Part shown: positions 9,205 to 17,591 of the stretch, in pieces
Layout: the number at the start of each line of letters is the position of its first letter
Position numbering within the stretch: position 1 is the stretch's first letter
Source: Variovorax sp. CF079
GTDB taxonomy: Bacteria > Pseudomonadota > Gammaproteobacteria > Burkholderiales > Burkholderiaceae_C
Assembly (NCBI RefSeq): GCF_900101545.1
Contig: NZ_FMZU01000013.1
Coordinates: forward strand, 62,001 to 126,000
Direction of reading: 5' to 3'
DNA length: 64,000 nt
Position numbers and translations under genes: made by a program
Notes under the pieces: model-generated
The model's database searches: none
Told to the model about the DNA's origin: nothing
The model's input: the letters and a program-made list of their open reading frames with translations, nothing else

Positions 9205-9803
9205 GAGGCGGTGCAGCCATCGGGCTGGGTAGCGGAAAGGGTCTTGGCCGGGTCGCACATGCGTACCTGGCCGCCGAGCTTGATCTGCACGTGCAGCGGC
9301 CGGTCGGCGCCGGCGAGTTCCACCTTGTAGGTGGAGTCGCCGGCTGTGCAACTGGCGCTGGTGACCCCGGGGGAGGCATTGGTCACCAGCCTGCCCAGGG
9401 AGTTGAAGCAAACCGCCACCGGGCCGGTGATGGTGACGTTGGCGCCGGAGGCTGCGAGCACGCCGGCCTCCACGAAAGCTGCGGTCTCGCCGCTGTCCGT
9501 CAGCGTGATGGTGTTGATGGCCCAATACTTGCCGTTCTCCTTGGCGGTATAGCCGTCGCTGGGATTGCTGTCATCCGTCAGCGCAAACACCACTTGGCGG
9601 CTGCGGCGCGTGGCCTCGGTCTGTGCAGTGCGCAGACCATCCTGCAAGGCGTTGGCGATGGTGCGCACCTTGCTGTTGGCAATCCAGGTCGAGAACGCCG
9701 GCACGGCCAGCATCGCCAGGAGCGCCATGATGGAGACAGTGACCATCAGCTCGATCAGCGTGAAGCCGGCCGCTCGTCGGTTGTATACCGGGAGAGCGTG
9801 CAT
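9201..9803 (-). CDS. fimT: FimT/FimU-type minor pilin (GspH family)
   Basis: A 200-residue prepilin with leader RRAAG and mature N-terminus FTLIELMVTVSIMALLAMLA, the standard PilD substrate. The following ALQDGLRTAQTEATRRSRQV matches the GspH/FimT family. The start was set to the ATG at 9803, which overlaps the pilE stop (TGATG); a start 27 bases upstream is in frame but less likely. It has two C-terminal cysteines able to form a disulfide (VRMCDPAK, PDGCTAS). FimT and FimU are hard to separate by sequence alone; FimT proteins can take part in DNA uptake. Confidence 0.85.
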   Translation of the reverse strand: MHALPVYNRRAAGFTLIELMVTVSIMALLAMLAVPAFSTWIANSKVRTIANALQDGLRTAQTEATRRSRQVVFALTDDSNPSDGYTAKENGKYWAINTITLTDSGETAAFVEAGVLAASGANVTITGPVAVCFNSLGRLVTNASPGVTSASCTAGDSTYKVELAGADRPLHVQIKLGGQVRMCDPAKTLSATQPDGCTAS

Positions 9804-10264
9804 CAGCAACCGCCCTTCTTGGCGACCCAATCGTTGGCGCAGCCGCTCCAGCCCGATACACCGGTGACCGTCGAGGTGCGGTTGTTCTGCTGGTCAACGG
9901 TGAAGGTGAAGCCACTGGTCGTGGCGCTGCCCTCCGCCTTCAGCTTGAACGCGGTGGTGGTGGGATCGCCGTCGCAAGACAGCGTAAAGGTGCCGACCTT
10001 GCGCTTGGTTTCATCGACCTTGCAGGGCGAAATGAAGGTGGTGCCAACCGAGGCGTAGGTGCGGTTGTCCTGGTAGAAGCGCTCCATGTCCGCCCGCATG
10101 GCGGCCAAGCCGTTGTGCGCGTCGACAAGCCGGCCGCGCATCACATAGTCCTGATAGGCGGGCAGGGCGATCGCGGCAAGTATTGCGACGATGGCGACCA
10201 CGATCATGACTTCGATGAGTGTGAAGCCCGCCGAGCGGCAACGTGACAGAGAGGCGTTTTGCAC
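9803..10264 (-). CDS. pilE: Type IV pilin PilE (first gene of the pil operon)
   Basis: A 153-residue pilin: leader ending RSAG, then FTLIEVMIVVAIVAILAAIA with Glu5, then the PAYQDYVMRGRL helix and FYQDNRTYAS typical of PilE. It has cysteines at SPCKVDE, LSCDGD, GCAND and at the last residue, which would make the C-terminal disulfide loop. The start is a GTG at 10264, preferred because AAAGG sits eight bases upstream; an in-frame TTG at 10285 gives a leader seven residues longer but has no Shine-Dalgarno. The operon order pilE-fimT-pilV-pilW-pilX-pilY1 suggests a minor rather than the major pilin. Confidence 0.9.
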   Translation of the reverse strand: MQNASLSRCRSAGFTLIEVMIVVAIVAILAAIALPAYQDYVMRGRLVDAHNGLAAMRADMERFYQDNRTYASVGTTFISPCKVDETKRKVGTFTLSCDGDPTTTAFKLKAEGSATTSGFTFTVDQQNNRTSTVTGVSGWSGCANDWVAKKGGC

Positions 10265-10294
10265 TGTGATGACCTTTGATCGCAACGTTTACGA

Positions 10295-10313
10295 TGGTCA
10301 CAAATTGTCACCA
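10295..10313. promoter_or_regulatory. 19-bp palindrome in the pilE / ligase intergenic region
   Basis: The sequence TGGTCACAAATTGTCACCA is an inverted repeat matching the form TGGTNACAANTTGTNACCA. Every base outside positions 5, 10 and 15 of the 19 pairs. It lies 31 bases upstream of the pilE GTG and about 100 bases upstream of the divergent ligase. The size and symmetry fit a dimeric repressor or activator site; I cannot name the protein. Confidence 0.5.
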
Positions 10314-10414
10314 ATCCAACGATTTTTGATTTACCGCTTGTCAGCACGCCGCTCCCTTTCGTCGACTCTGGATGGGCAATTCGTGTACTTTTTCCTGCAG
10401 GCACAATTTCGCGC

Positions 10415-12094
10415 ATGACGCCAAACGCAGCTCGCGCAGACGCGCCCGCACCCGATATCGCCTCGGTCCTCGTTCCTGCTGCGCTGATCGCGCTGTCCTT
10501 TCTTTTCCCCTTCGCCGCTGGTCCATCGGCCAACGTCTGGCAGCAACTGGCGGCATGGAGCTGTGCGGCGCTGCTGCTGCTGGCAGGACCGGTAGCGCTG
10601 CCCGCGCGGCGCGTGGGGCTGTGGTTGGCTCTGGCCGGCGTGTCGATCCTGGTGAGGCGATCCGACAACCCGACACTCGATATTTCCACGGTCATTGCCG
10701 TGGCGGTTGTGGGCTTGGCGGCCTGCGTGGGTGCCGGGCTGGCACGCGTGTCGGCGTCACGGCCTTCGGCGCTGGCGTGGGGCCTGCTCGCGGCCGGCCT
10801 CATCAACGCCGTCCTCGGCCTGCTTCAGTACTACGGCCTCGCCGAGCCGCTCGCCCCGTGGACGACCTCATCCGACTTGGGCCAGGCTTACGGCAACCTG
10901 CGCCAGCGCAACCAGTTCGCCACGTTGATCAGCATGGCCTTGATCGCAGGGCTTTGGCTGCATGCGGCAAGCGGCCGCCGCGTACGCGCTGCGCTGCTGC
11001 CGGCCGGGCTGCTTCTGATCCTCGCAGCCGCCGCTTCCACCTCGCGCACCGGGCTGCTGCAGCTTCTGCTGATCAGCGGCACCGCCGCTTTGCTTGCCTG
11101 GCGTGAACGGCATCGCTCGAACGGGAGAACTGCGGACTACATGCTGCCGCACCCCCTGGAACTGCTGGCCCTGATTCCCGCCTATTTCGCCGCCGCCTGG
11201 CTGCTGCCTTTGCTCGCCGGCTCCGGCGTCGAAAACATGATGCACCGCCTGCGCGAAGGCGCGCCCGATGCGCACAGCCGCCTGGTGCTCTGGCGCAACG
11301 TCCTCGACCTGATCGCCCAGCACCCCTGGACCGGCTGGGGCTGGGGCGAACTGAGCTTTGCGCACTACAGCACGCTCTACGACGGCTCGCGCTTCGTCGA
11401 GATTCTCGACAACGCCCACAACCTGCCGCTCCATCTCGCGGTCGAGCTCGGCATCCCGGCGGCGCTGCTGATCTGTGGTGGTTTCGGCTGGCTGGTGCTG
11501 GCCGCGCGACCCTGGCGCGAGACGGATTCGGCGCGGCTCATGGTGTGGGGGTTGCTCGGCGTGATCGTGCTGCACAGCTTGCTCGAGTACCCGCTGTGGT
11601 ACGGGCCCTTCCAGCTCGTCTTCGGGCTGTGCATGGGCTTCCTGTGGCCCGGATCGCGGGAAGCACGGTTGAAGCGGAATGCAGGGCCTTCGTTGGCTGC
11701 TGCGGCGGTCCTGATGGTGGCCGTCGGCTACGCCGCGTGGGACTACACCCGCATCAGCCAGATCTACCTCGCGCGCGATGAGCGTTTGTCGACCTGGCGA
11801 GACGACACCCTGGCCAAGCTCCGGGGCTCATGGCTGTTTGCGAACCAGGTGAAGTTCGCCAAGCTCATGCTGACGCCGGTCAGCGCCGCCAACGCGGCCG
11901 AGGTGCACGCGCTGGCGCAGCACCTTCTTCACTTCTCGCCCGAGCCGCGGGTCATTGCCAAGCTGATCGACAGCGCCATGCTGCTCGGTCTGAACGACGA
12001 AGCGCTGGCGCAGGCGATGCGCTTCAAGAAGGCGTTCCCACGCGAGTACGGCCGCTGGCTCGACAACCAGCCGATAGACGATCCGTTCGAATAG
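10415..12094 (+). CDS. PglL/TfpO-like O-oligosaccharyltransferase (Wzy/O-antigen ligase superfamily)
   Basis: A 559-residue polytopic inner-membrane protein with about ten to twelve hydrophobic segments and a soluble C-terminal tail from about residue 445. The periplasmic-loop motif HPWTGWGWGELSFAH followed by DNAHNLPLHLAVELGIP matches the Wzy_C/PglL family, where these residues bind the lipid-linked glycan. NLRQRNQFATL is the second conserved loop. Being divergent from a pilin operon and 8 kb from a sugar-loading transferase argues for pilin O-glycosylation (PglL/TfpO) rather than O-antigen polymerisation or WaaL ligation, though the family cannot be separated by sequence alone. Confidence 0.85.
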   Translation: MTPNAARADAPAPDIASVLVPAALIALSFLFPFAAGPSANVWQQLAAWSCAALLLLAGPVALPARRVGLWLALAGVSILVRRSDNPTLDISTVIAVAVVGLAACVGAGLARVSASRPSALAWGLLAAGLINAVLGLLQYYGLAEPLAPWTTSSDLGQAYGNLRQRNQFATLISMALIAGLWLHAASGRRVRAALLPAGLLLILAAAASTSRTGLLQLLLISGTAALLAWRERHRSNGRTADYMLPHPLELLALIPAYFAAAWLLPLLAGSGVENMMHRLREGAPDAHSRLVLWRNVLDLIAQHPWTGWGWGELSFAHYSTLYDGSRFVEILDNAHNLPLHLAVELGIPAALLICGGFGWLVLAARPWRETDSARLMVWGLLGVIVLHSLLEYPLWYGPFQLVFGLCMGFLWPGSREARLKRNAGPSLAAAAVLMVAVGYAAWDYTRISQIYLARDERLSTWRDDTLAKLRGSWLFANQVKFAKLMLTPVSAANAAEVHALAQHLLHFSPEPRVIAKLIDSAMLLGLNDEALAQAMRFKKAFPREYGRWLDNQPIDDPFE

Positions 12095-12101
12095 GCCCGT
12101 T

Positions 12102-12596
12102 TCAGCCTGCCGGGGGGTCGCCCGCCGTGTAACTCCCCGACTTCCCCCCGTGCTTCTCCAGCAGATGCACACCGTTGATCGTCATCCCCCGATCCACCGC
12201 CTTGCACATGTCATAAATCGTGAGCAGCGCCACCTGCACCGCCGTCAGCGCCTCCATCTCGACCCCGGTGGGCCCAACCGTCTCCACCGTGGCCGTGCAC
12301 GCCACCTGTGGCACCCCGCCCTCAGCAATGGCGAAAGCCACCGCCACGCGGGTCAGCGCCAGGGGGTGGCATAAGGGAATCAGGTCGCTGGTCTTCTTGG
12401 CGGCCTGGATGCCCGCGATGCGCGCGATGCCGAGCACATCGCCTTTCTTGGCCGTGCCCGATTCGATCAGCGCCAGGGTCGAGGCCTGCATCTCGATGCG
12501 GCCGGTCGCCACGGCCACGCGGTGGGTGGCGGGCTTGCCCGCCACGTCGACCATGTGGGCCTGGCCTTGGGCGTCGAAATGGGTGAGTGGACTCAT
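12102..12596 (-). CDS. moaC: Cyclic pyranopterin monophosphate synthase MoaC
   Basis: A 164-residue MoaC, which turns the 3',8-cyclo-dihydro-GTP made by MoaA into cyclic pyranopterin monophosphate in molybdenum cofactor synthesis. Family signatures: MVDVAGKPATHRVAVA at the N-terminus, KKTSDLIPLCHPLALT, ATVETVGPTGVEMEALTAV and YDMCKAVDRGM. The catalytic lysines and the His in LCHP are present. The ATG at 12596 gives the normal length. It converges on the ligase gene, seven bases between stops, and diverges from the BepA-like gene, so it forms a single-gene transcript. Confidence 0.97.
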   Translation of the reverse strand: MSPLTHFDAQGQAHMVDVAGKPATHRVAVATGRIEMQASTLALIESGTAKKGDVLGIARIAGIQAAKKTSDLIPLCHPLALTRVAVAFAIAEGGVPQVACTATVETVGPTGVEMEALTAVQVALLTIYDMCKAVDRGMTINGVHLLEKHGGKSGSYTAGDPPAG

Positions 12597-12650
12597 GGAT
12601 GAACGTTCCGTAGAGTGACGCATCATACGAGGCCGAGCCATTGACGAGGA

Positions 12651-14225
12651 ATGCCGCGCTTGACTCTTTTTCTCCACCCGATTCGACCGCCGAGGCCTCG
12701 GCTGCGAACCCTGTGCGCTACGCTTTTGATAGCATCCCAGCTCGCCCTGCCGTCCTTGGCGCAGGCCCAGCTGCTGCCGGGGATGGGCGACGGCGGCGAG
12801 ATGACCGCCAGCGCTGAGCGCCGGCTCGGCGACCAGATCGCGCGCGAGCTGTACCGCGACCCCGACTACATCGACGATCCGGTCCTGGTCGAGTATGTGC
12901 AGGACATCTGGCAGCGCCTGCTGGCGGCGGCGCGCACCCGTGGCGATCTCACGCCCGAGCTCGACGAGCGCTTCGCCTGGACGGTGCTGCTGGGGCGCGA
13001 CCGCAGCATCAATGCCTTCGCGCTGCCGGGGGGCTATCTCGGGCTGCACCTGGGGCTGATCTCGGCCACCGGCAGCCGCGACGAGCTCGCCACCGTGCTC
13101 GGGCACGAGCTCTCGCACGTCACGCAGCGCCACATCTCGCGCATCATGGCCAAGCAGAGCCGGCAGATGCCGCTGCTGCTCGCCGGCATGATCCTCGGCA
13201 TGATCGCGGCCGGCAAGAGCCGCAATCCGGATGCCGGCCAGGCGGTGATGATGGGCAGCCAGGCCGCCTTCGTGCAGAGCCAGCTCGGCTTCTCGCGCGA
13301 CATGGAGCGCGAGGCCGACCGCGTCGGCTTCGGCGTGATGACGCAGGCCGGCTTCGCGCCGCAGGGCGCCGCCGCGATGTTCGAAAAGCTGCAATACGCC
13401 TCGCGCCTCAACGACAACGGCTCCTATCCCTACCTGCGCGGCCACCCGCTCAACAGTGAGCGGATCTCGGACATGCAGGGGCGCTTCCAGTTCAAGCCGG
13501 GCGCGGAGCACACGATGCCGCTCATCATGGACCACGCGATGATCGCCGCCCGCGCCCGGGTGCTCTCGCGCCCCGGCGTCGACGTGCTGCGGCTGTGGGT
13601 CAACGCCGCCGGGGCCGGCGAATTCGCGCGCAGCTCGCCGGCCCAGCAGGCCGGTACGCTCTACGCGGCGGCGCTGTCGGCCAACGAGCTGCGCGATTTC
13701 AAGGCCGCACGCGCGCTGGCGCAGCGGCTGGTCGCGCGGACGTCGGAGGATGCGGCGGCCTCGCGCCTGGCGCGCCTGCTGTCCGCCGAGGTCGAGCTCG
13801 CGGCGAACGATGCCCCCAAGGCGGCCGCATTGCTCGATACCAAGGCCAAGGACCGGCCGGAGATGCTGCTCGCCGCGCAGGCGGCCGTCGCCACCCGCAA
13901 TCCGGCGCCGATGGTCGCGCCGCTGCGCGACTGGGTGGCCGGGCATCCGCGCGATGCGACCGCCTGGCGCACGCTGGCCAATCTCTACGGGGCGCAGAAC
14001 GACACGCTGCGCGCGGTGCGCGCCGATGCCGAGGCCAATGTCGCCGTCCTCGACTACGCGGGCGCGCGCGACCGGCTCAAGGCTGCGCAGGAACTGATGC
14101 GAAAGAGCGCAGAGGGGCAGGGCGGTGTGCCCATCGATCACTACGAGGCGTCGATCATCGACACGCGCGCGCGGGCGGTCGAGGCGCTGGTGAAGGAGCA
14201 GGCGGCCGAACCGCCGCTCAAATGA
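12651..14225 (+). CDS. bepA: Periplasmic M48 metalloprotease with TPR tail, BepA-like
   Basis: A 524-residue zinc protease and chaperone that in E. coli (BepA/YfgC) assists outer-membrane protein assembly at BAM and LptD. A signal peptide ends around residue 40 (LPSLAQAQ). The zinc site HELSH is at about residues 152-156, with the third ligand in DMEREADRVGF at about 225; FALPGGYLGLHLGLI and GHPLNSERISDM are family motifs. The C-terminal third, rich in alanine and leucine helices, fits TPR repeats. Its stop overlaps the convergent small membrane gene by eight bases. Confidence 0.9.
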   Translation: MPRLTLFLHPIRPPRPRLRTLCATLLIASQLALPSLAQAQLLPGMGDGGEMTASAERRLGDQIARELYRDPDYIDDPVLVEYVQDIWQRLLAAARTRGDLTPELDERFAWTVLLGRDRSINAFALPGGYLGLHLGLISATGSRDELATVLGHELSHVTQRHISRIMAKQSRQMPLLLAGMILGMIAAGKSRNPDAGQAVMMGSQAAFVQSQLGFSRDMEREADRVGFGVMTQAGFAPQGAAAMFEKLQYASRLNDNGSYPYLRGHPLNSERISDMQGRFQFKPGAEHTMPLIMDHAMIAARARVLSRPGVDVLRLWVNAAGAGEFARSSPAQQAGTLYAAALSANELRDFKAARALAQRLVARTSEDAAASRLARLLSAEVELAANDAPKAAALLDTKAKDRPEMLLAAQAAVATRNPAPMVAPLRDWVAGHPRDATAWRTLANLYGAQNDTLRAVRADAEANVAVLDYAGARDRLKAAQELMRKSAEGQGGVPIDHYEASIIDTRARAVEALVKEQAAEPPLK

Positions 14226-14577
14226 TTCGCTTGGAGAACAGGCCGCCCAATGCCGCCTCGATGACGATACCGAGCAGCGAGTAGATCAGGGAGCCGATCA
14301 GCGCCGCCACGAAGCCGTTGACATGGAAGCCCCCGAGCAGCCCCGAGGCGGCCCAGAACAGAAGCGCGTTGATCACGAACAGAAAAAGCCCCAGCGTCAC
14401 GATGGTGACCGGCAGCGTGAGCACCACCAGCACCGGCCGCACGAACATGTTGAGCAGGCCGATCACCGCCGCGGCGATCAGCGCCGAGGTGAAGTTCGGC
14501 ACCTGCACGCCGCTGTAGACGTAGGTGACTGCGAGGAGCGCGAGCGCGCTCAGCAGCCATTTGAGGAGAAGTCGCAT
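14218..14577 (-). CDS. Phage-holin-family (YvlD/PF04020-like) small membrane protein
   Basis: A 119-residue protein of four hydrophobic segments (about residues 4-23, 30-52, 57-80 and 86-112), with NMFVRPVLVVLTLPVTIVTLG as the conserved core (residues 43-63) of the family annotated as phage holin IV or YvlD. Despite the name these are chromosomal inner-membrane proteins of unknown function. It is the last gene of a minus-strand operon, 24 bases after the gene at 14602, and shares the riboswitch-controlled leader of terC if transcription runs through. Confidence 0.85.
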   Translation of the reverse strand: MRLLLKWLLSALALLAVTYVYSGVQVPNFTSALIAAAVIGLLNMFVRPVLVVLTLPVTIVTLGLFLFVINALLFWAASGLLGGFHVNGFVAALIGSLIYSLLGIVIEAALGGLFSKRII

Positions 14578-14601
14578 GCGCCGGACGCGGGACGACGAGC
14601 C

Positions 14602-15066
14602 CTATTCCGACAGCTCGTTGGCCAGCACCAGCAGCGCGCCCATGCCCAGCACCGCGCCCGGCAAGGCCCAGCCCGACTGGCCGGGCGAGGGCACATCCGG
14701 CGCCACGGGCTCGAGGTCGACGCCGATCTTCGGCCGCCGCGCATCGACGACCTGGGCCGCGCCGTGCTCCAGCTTCAGCCGCTGGGTCAGCTCGGCCAGC
14801 GGCCCCTTGGCCAGGACCGGCGTGACCTCGCCGCCTTCGAGCCGCAATGCCGGCAGCAGCTGCTCCTGCACCTTGGCGAACCATTTGCTGCGCCAGTTCT
14901 CGCGCGCACTGTGGCTCACCCATTTGCTGATGCGATGCGTCATGCGCGGCGCGCAAGCCACCAGCACCCAATGCCGGGCACCCGTGCCGACCGCTTCCGG
15001 CGACAGCTTCGCGAGAAACTCGCGCGCATAGGCCGCATCGTCGACATACAGAATGATCTTTTCCAT
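14602..15066 (-). CDS. Conserved hypothetical protein, tail-anchored
   Basis: A 154-residue protein I cannot assign to a named family. The start MEKIILYVDDAAYAREFL resembles a nucleotide-binding or universal-stress-type strand-helix unit, and the C-terminus (ALPGAVLGMGALLVLANELSE) is a single hydrophobic helix that could anchor it in the membrane. It sits between terC and a small four-helix membrane protein with 24-base gaps on each side, so the three genes are probably one manganese-regulated operon. Its function there is open. Confidence 0.75.
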   Translation of the reverse strand: MEKIILYVDDAAYAREFLAKLSPEAVGTGARHWVLVACAPRMTHRISKWVSHSARENWRSKWFAKVQEQLLPALRLEGGEVTPVLAKGPLAELTQRLKLEHGAAQVVDARRPKIGVDLEPVAPDVPSPGQSGWALPGAVLGMGALLVLANELSE

Positions 15067-15090
15067 GGGTGCTCCTTCTTTCTTGCGAGA

Positions 15091-15828
15091 TCAGGCCGTG
15101 GCGGTGCTTTCGGGTTTCGGCTTGCGCATGGCAACCCACTTGCCGATGGCCAGCACCAGCAGCGCGCCACCGATACCGGCAATGTAGCGCACCGTGTCGG
15201 TCTGCGGGAGCTTCGGCACCCAGGTCCAGGCGGCAAGATTGCTGACGGCCGGGTCGGTCACGGCCATCGTGCCCGCGATCCAGCCCAGGAGCATGCCGCC
15301 CAGCGTGATGATGATCGGGAAGCGGTCCATCAGCTTGATGACGAGCTGGCTGCCCCACACGATGATCGGGATGCTGACCAGCAGGCCGAAGATCACCAGC
15401 GGCATCTGGTGGCCCTGGCCCGCACCCTGAGCGGCGCCGGCGATCGCGATCACGTTGTCCACGCTCATCACCAGGTCGGCCACGATCACGGTCTTGACGG
15501 CGGCCCACAGCTTGTCGCTGGCGGCGATGTTGCCGTGCGCGTCATCGTGGTCGGGCGCGAGCAGCTTGACGCCGATCCACACCAGCAGCAGCGCGCCGAC
15601 CACCTTCAGGAAGGGGATCGCGAGCAGCGTGAGCGCAAAGAAGATCAGGATCACGCGCAGCACGATGGCGCCGGCCGTGCCCCAGAGAATGCCCTTGGTG
15701 CGCAGCGCCGGCGGCAGCTTGCGGCAAGCCAGCGCGATCACGACGGCGTTGTCGCCGCCGAGCAGGATGTCGATCATGATGATTTGACCGACGGCGACCC
15801 AGAATTCGGGGGCCAGTAGCTGTTCCAT
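15091..15828 (-). CDS. TerC-family integral membrane protein (Alx/YkoY-like)
   Basis: A 245-residue protein of seven predicted membrane helices. The acidic membrane motifs that bind the metal are present: LLGGDNAVVIALA near residue 24 and LVMSVDNVIAIAGAAQG near residue 120. TerC proteins export manganese or metalate secreted enzymes. The start at 15828 was chosen by the Shine-Dalgarno GAGGAC upstream and by the family length; an upstream ATG lies in the leader. A yybP-ykoY riboswitch precedes it, exactly as for E. coli alx, which supports a manganese function. Confidence 0.93.
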   Translation of the reverse strand: MEQLLAPEFWVAVGQIIMIDILLGGDNAVVIALACRKLPPALRTKGILWGTAGAIVLRVILIFFALTLLAIPFLKVVGALLLVWIGVKLLAPDHDDAHGNIAASDKLWAAVKTVIVADLVMSVDNVIAIAGAAQGAGQGHQMPLVIFGLLVSIPIIVWGSQLVIKLMDRFPIIITLGGMLLGWIAGTMAVTDPAVSNLAAWTWVPKLPQTDTVRYIAGIGGALLVLAIGKWVAMRKPKPESTATA

Positions 15829-15943
15829 AAAGTCCTCTGTTCGTTTTGCTCTATCCCGAGCAGCTCGGATGAAGCGACTGAATGAGGACCGGGTGGCCCC
15901 GGGAACTTGCAATCGCTTCGATCAAACCTGCACGGGTTCAAAT

Positions 15944-16064
15944 CGAAGGTCTTGCTCGGCAGCGTGTATGGGCTGCCCGTCAGGCCGGAAGTGTTGTGCG
16001 CTTCGTATTGACGACCTGGCGATATCCGCCTTCGGGAAAGCGGACGGGAGCTACTCCCCTTCGT
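15944..16064 (-). promoter_or_regulatory. yybP-ykoY manganese riboswitch ahead of terC
   Basis: Reading the minus strand, the leader begins AAGGGGAGTAGC, continues to GCCAGGTCGTCAATACG and ends GCAAGACCTTC. These are the two conserved L1 and L3 loops and the closing P1 strand of the yybP-ykoY family, with GAAGG pairing to CCTTC. This RNA class senses Mn2+ and is known upstream of TerC and MntP genes. Downstream, GTCCTC (plus-strand 15884-15889) is exactly complementary to GAGGAC at the terC ribosome-binding site (15832-15837), so control of translation initiation is plausible. Confidence 0.93.
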
Positions 16065-16248
16065 GGCCTGAATTAAAGCATCGAGACCCCCGGCGTGGCA
16101 ACTGGAATTTCCCCGGGCTTCAAAGAGAAAACGTCTGCATGCGCCGTTGTTCGGCCATCCGATGCTATGGATTTTGTAGCGCCGCATAACCTTCGATCGC
16201 CTCGGGACTTTGCGGGACTATGATGCCCGCTCGCTTTTTTCCGACCTC
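16065..16248. other. Intergenic region upstream of the riboswitch and of the DUF3717/DUF1289 gene
   Basis: These bases separate the divergent terC leader and the gene at 16249. The terC promoter must lie here on the minus strand; the segment around 16070-16080 is AT-richer than its surroundings, but I could not place hexamers with confidence. No other gene is visible. Confidence 0.35.
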
Positions 16249-16701
16249 ATGGCCGCCATCCACATCACCGACATCGAGGCCGCCATCAACTTCTGGCGCG
16301 AGCAGAAGCCCTCGCCCGATGGCATCACCCTCGCGCCCGAGCTGCGCGCGCTGGCCGAGGTCTATGCGCTGATGGTGTTTCACCACGAAGACGAGGTCGA
16401 CGAGGTCGGCTTTCCCGCACCAGCCTGGGATGCCTGGCTGGCGTGGTACCTCAGCACGCCCGACACGCCCTGCATCGCCATCTGCTCCACCAGCCAGGGC
16501 GACGACGAGTGCAAGGGCTGCGGGCGCAGCTTCGACGAGGTGCAGCACTGGCCCGCCATGACCCCGGGCGAGAAGCGCTCGACCTGGCGCCGCATTACGA
16601 TGCAGGACAGCGCCTGGCGCTTCAACAAGTACGCCGAGCGGGCGCGCGAGGCCGAGCACGTCTGGCCCGAGGACCCGGTTCCGGCGGACGCGCCGAGCTG
16701 A
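16249..16701 (+). CDS. DUF3717 plus DUF1289 domain protein
   Basis: A 150-residue protein of unknown function. The N-terminus (AIHITDIEAAINFWRE, about residues 3-18) is the DUF3717 signature, and the middle (PCIAICSTSQGDDECKGCGR, then WPAMTPGEKRSTWRRI) is DUF1289, whose cysteines suggest a small metal site. The ATG at 16249 was chosen because it directly precedes the DUF3717 motif; an in-frame TTG at 16210 would add 13 residues without homology. The next gene starts 11 bases after its stop, so the two are probably co-transcribed. Confidence 0.8.
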   Translation: MAAIHITDIEAAINFWREQKPSPDGITLAPELRALAEVYALMVFHHEDEVDEVGFPAPAWDAWLAWYLSTPDTPCIAICSTSQGDDECKGCGRSFDEVQHWPAMTPGEKRSTWRRITMQDSAWRFNKYAERAREAEHVWPEDPVPADAPS

Positions 16702-16712
16702 AAGAAATTCCA

Positions 16713-17018
16713 ATGCGCCGCCTCGTGCAAGCCCCCAACCTGGCGATCGCCACGCTGTGGGTGCATGCGCTGCGCGAAGACGGGGTCGCGGCCTCGGTGC
16801 AGCGCGAATACCTCGGCGCCGCGGCCGGGCAGTTGCCGCCCGATCAGTGCCTGCCCGAGATCTGGATCGAGGACGAGTCCCAGTTCGCGCTGGCCGAGCG
16901 CCTGCTCCACGAGCTGCAGCACCGGCCGCAGCGGCGCTGGCAGTGCAGTTGCGGCGAGCTCATCGAAGGCGGATTCGAGCAGTGCTGGCAGTGCGGCGCG
17001 ATGATGCCGCCCGCCTGA
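16713..17018 (+). CDS. DUF2007-like protein with C-terminal zinc ribbon
   Basis: A 101-residue protein. The first 65 residues (LVQAPNLAIATLWVHALRED to LPEIWIEDESQFALAERLL) fit the DUF2007 putative signal-transducing fold. The tail has four cysteines in WQCSCGEL and QCWQCGAM, giving a CxC...CxxC zinc ribbon. It follows the DUF1289 gene, another cysteine-motif protein, and may function with it; the function is unknown. Confidence 0.8.
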   Translation: MRRLVQAPNLAIATLWVHALREDGVAASVQREYLGAAAGQLPPDQCLPEIWIEDESQFALAERLLHELQHRPQRRWQCSCGELIEGGFEQCWQCGAMMPPA

Positions 17019-17030
17019 ACCGAAGCCCGT

Positions 17031-17591
17031 CTACTTCAGCCGCACGGGCTCGATGTCGATGTTGTGCCTGCCGTCGCCCAGCATCAGCGCGCCTTCCTGG
17101 ATCGTGGCCTGCAGCTGCATGGAGCGCTGCGCGAGCGCGGCGAGCGACTGCGAGGCGGCCGTCGGCACGCGGAACACGCTGAGGTTCTGCGGCCGCGTGA
17201 GCTTGTTCTCGATGCCGCGCCACCAGATCTCGGCCGCGTGATTGAAGCAGTAGACGATGACTTCGTCGGCCTTGCCGCAGGCCTTGATGATCGGCTTGTC
17301 CTCGGGCTGCCCGACCTCGATCCAGAGCTTCACCTCGCCGGTGAAATCGCGCAGCCAGACGTCGGGCTCGTCGGGGTTCGACAGGCCGGCGCCGAAGGCC
17401 AGCGTGCCGTCGCCGTTGCACACGTCCTGCAGCTTGTAGGCGTTGAGCGCCAGCGCCACCAGCCGGATCATCATTCGCTCGTCGGTCTCGCTGGGATGGC
17501 GCGCGAGCGTCAGTGCGTGGTCGGCGTAGTAGCCGTGGTCGATGTCGGCGACAGCAAGGTTGGCTTTGAAGATCGTCGATTTCAGGGCCAT
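17031..17591 (-). CDS. yaeQ: YaeQ family protein
   Basis: A 186-residue YaeQ protein, a PD-(D/E)XK-like nuclease fold of unsettled role. Signatures: MALKSTIFKANLAVADIDHG at the N-terminus, HPSETDERMMIRLVALAL, and LWIEVGQPEDKPIIKACGKA, where the E and K fit the degraded nuclease core. The ATG at 17591 overlaps the purB stop (TGATG), so translation is coupled to purB. Confidence 0.93.
   Translation of the reverse strand: MALKSTIFKANLAVADIDHGYYADHALTLARHPSETDERMMIRLVALALNAYKLQDVCNGDGTLAFGAGLSNPDEPDVWLRDFTGEVKLWIEVGQPEDKPIIKACGKADEVIVYCFNHAAEIWWRGIENKLTRPQNLSVFRVPTAASQSLAALAQRSMQLQATIQEGALMLGDGRHNIDIEPVRLK

Noticed and set aside
15925..15945. tRNA-like T-loop text GGGTTCAAATC
   Set aside because: There is no acceptor stem, anticodon arm or CCA-side pairing around it. 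On the other strand it lies just after the riboswitch.
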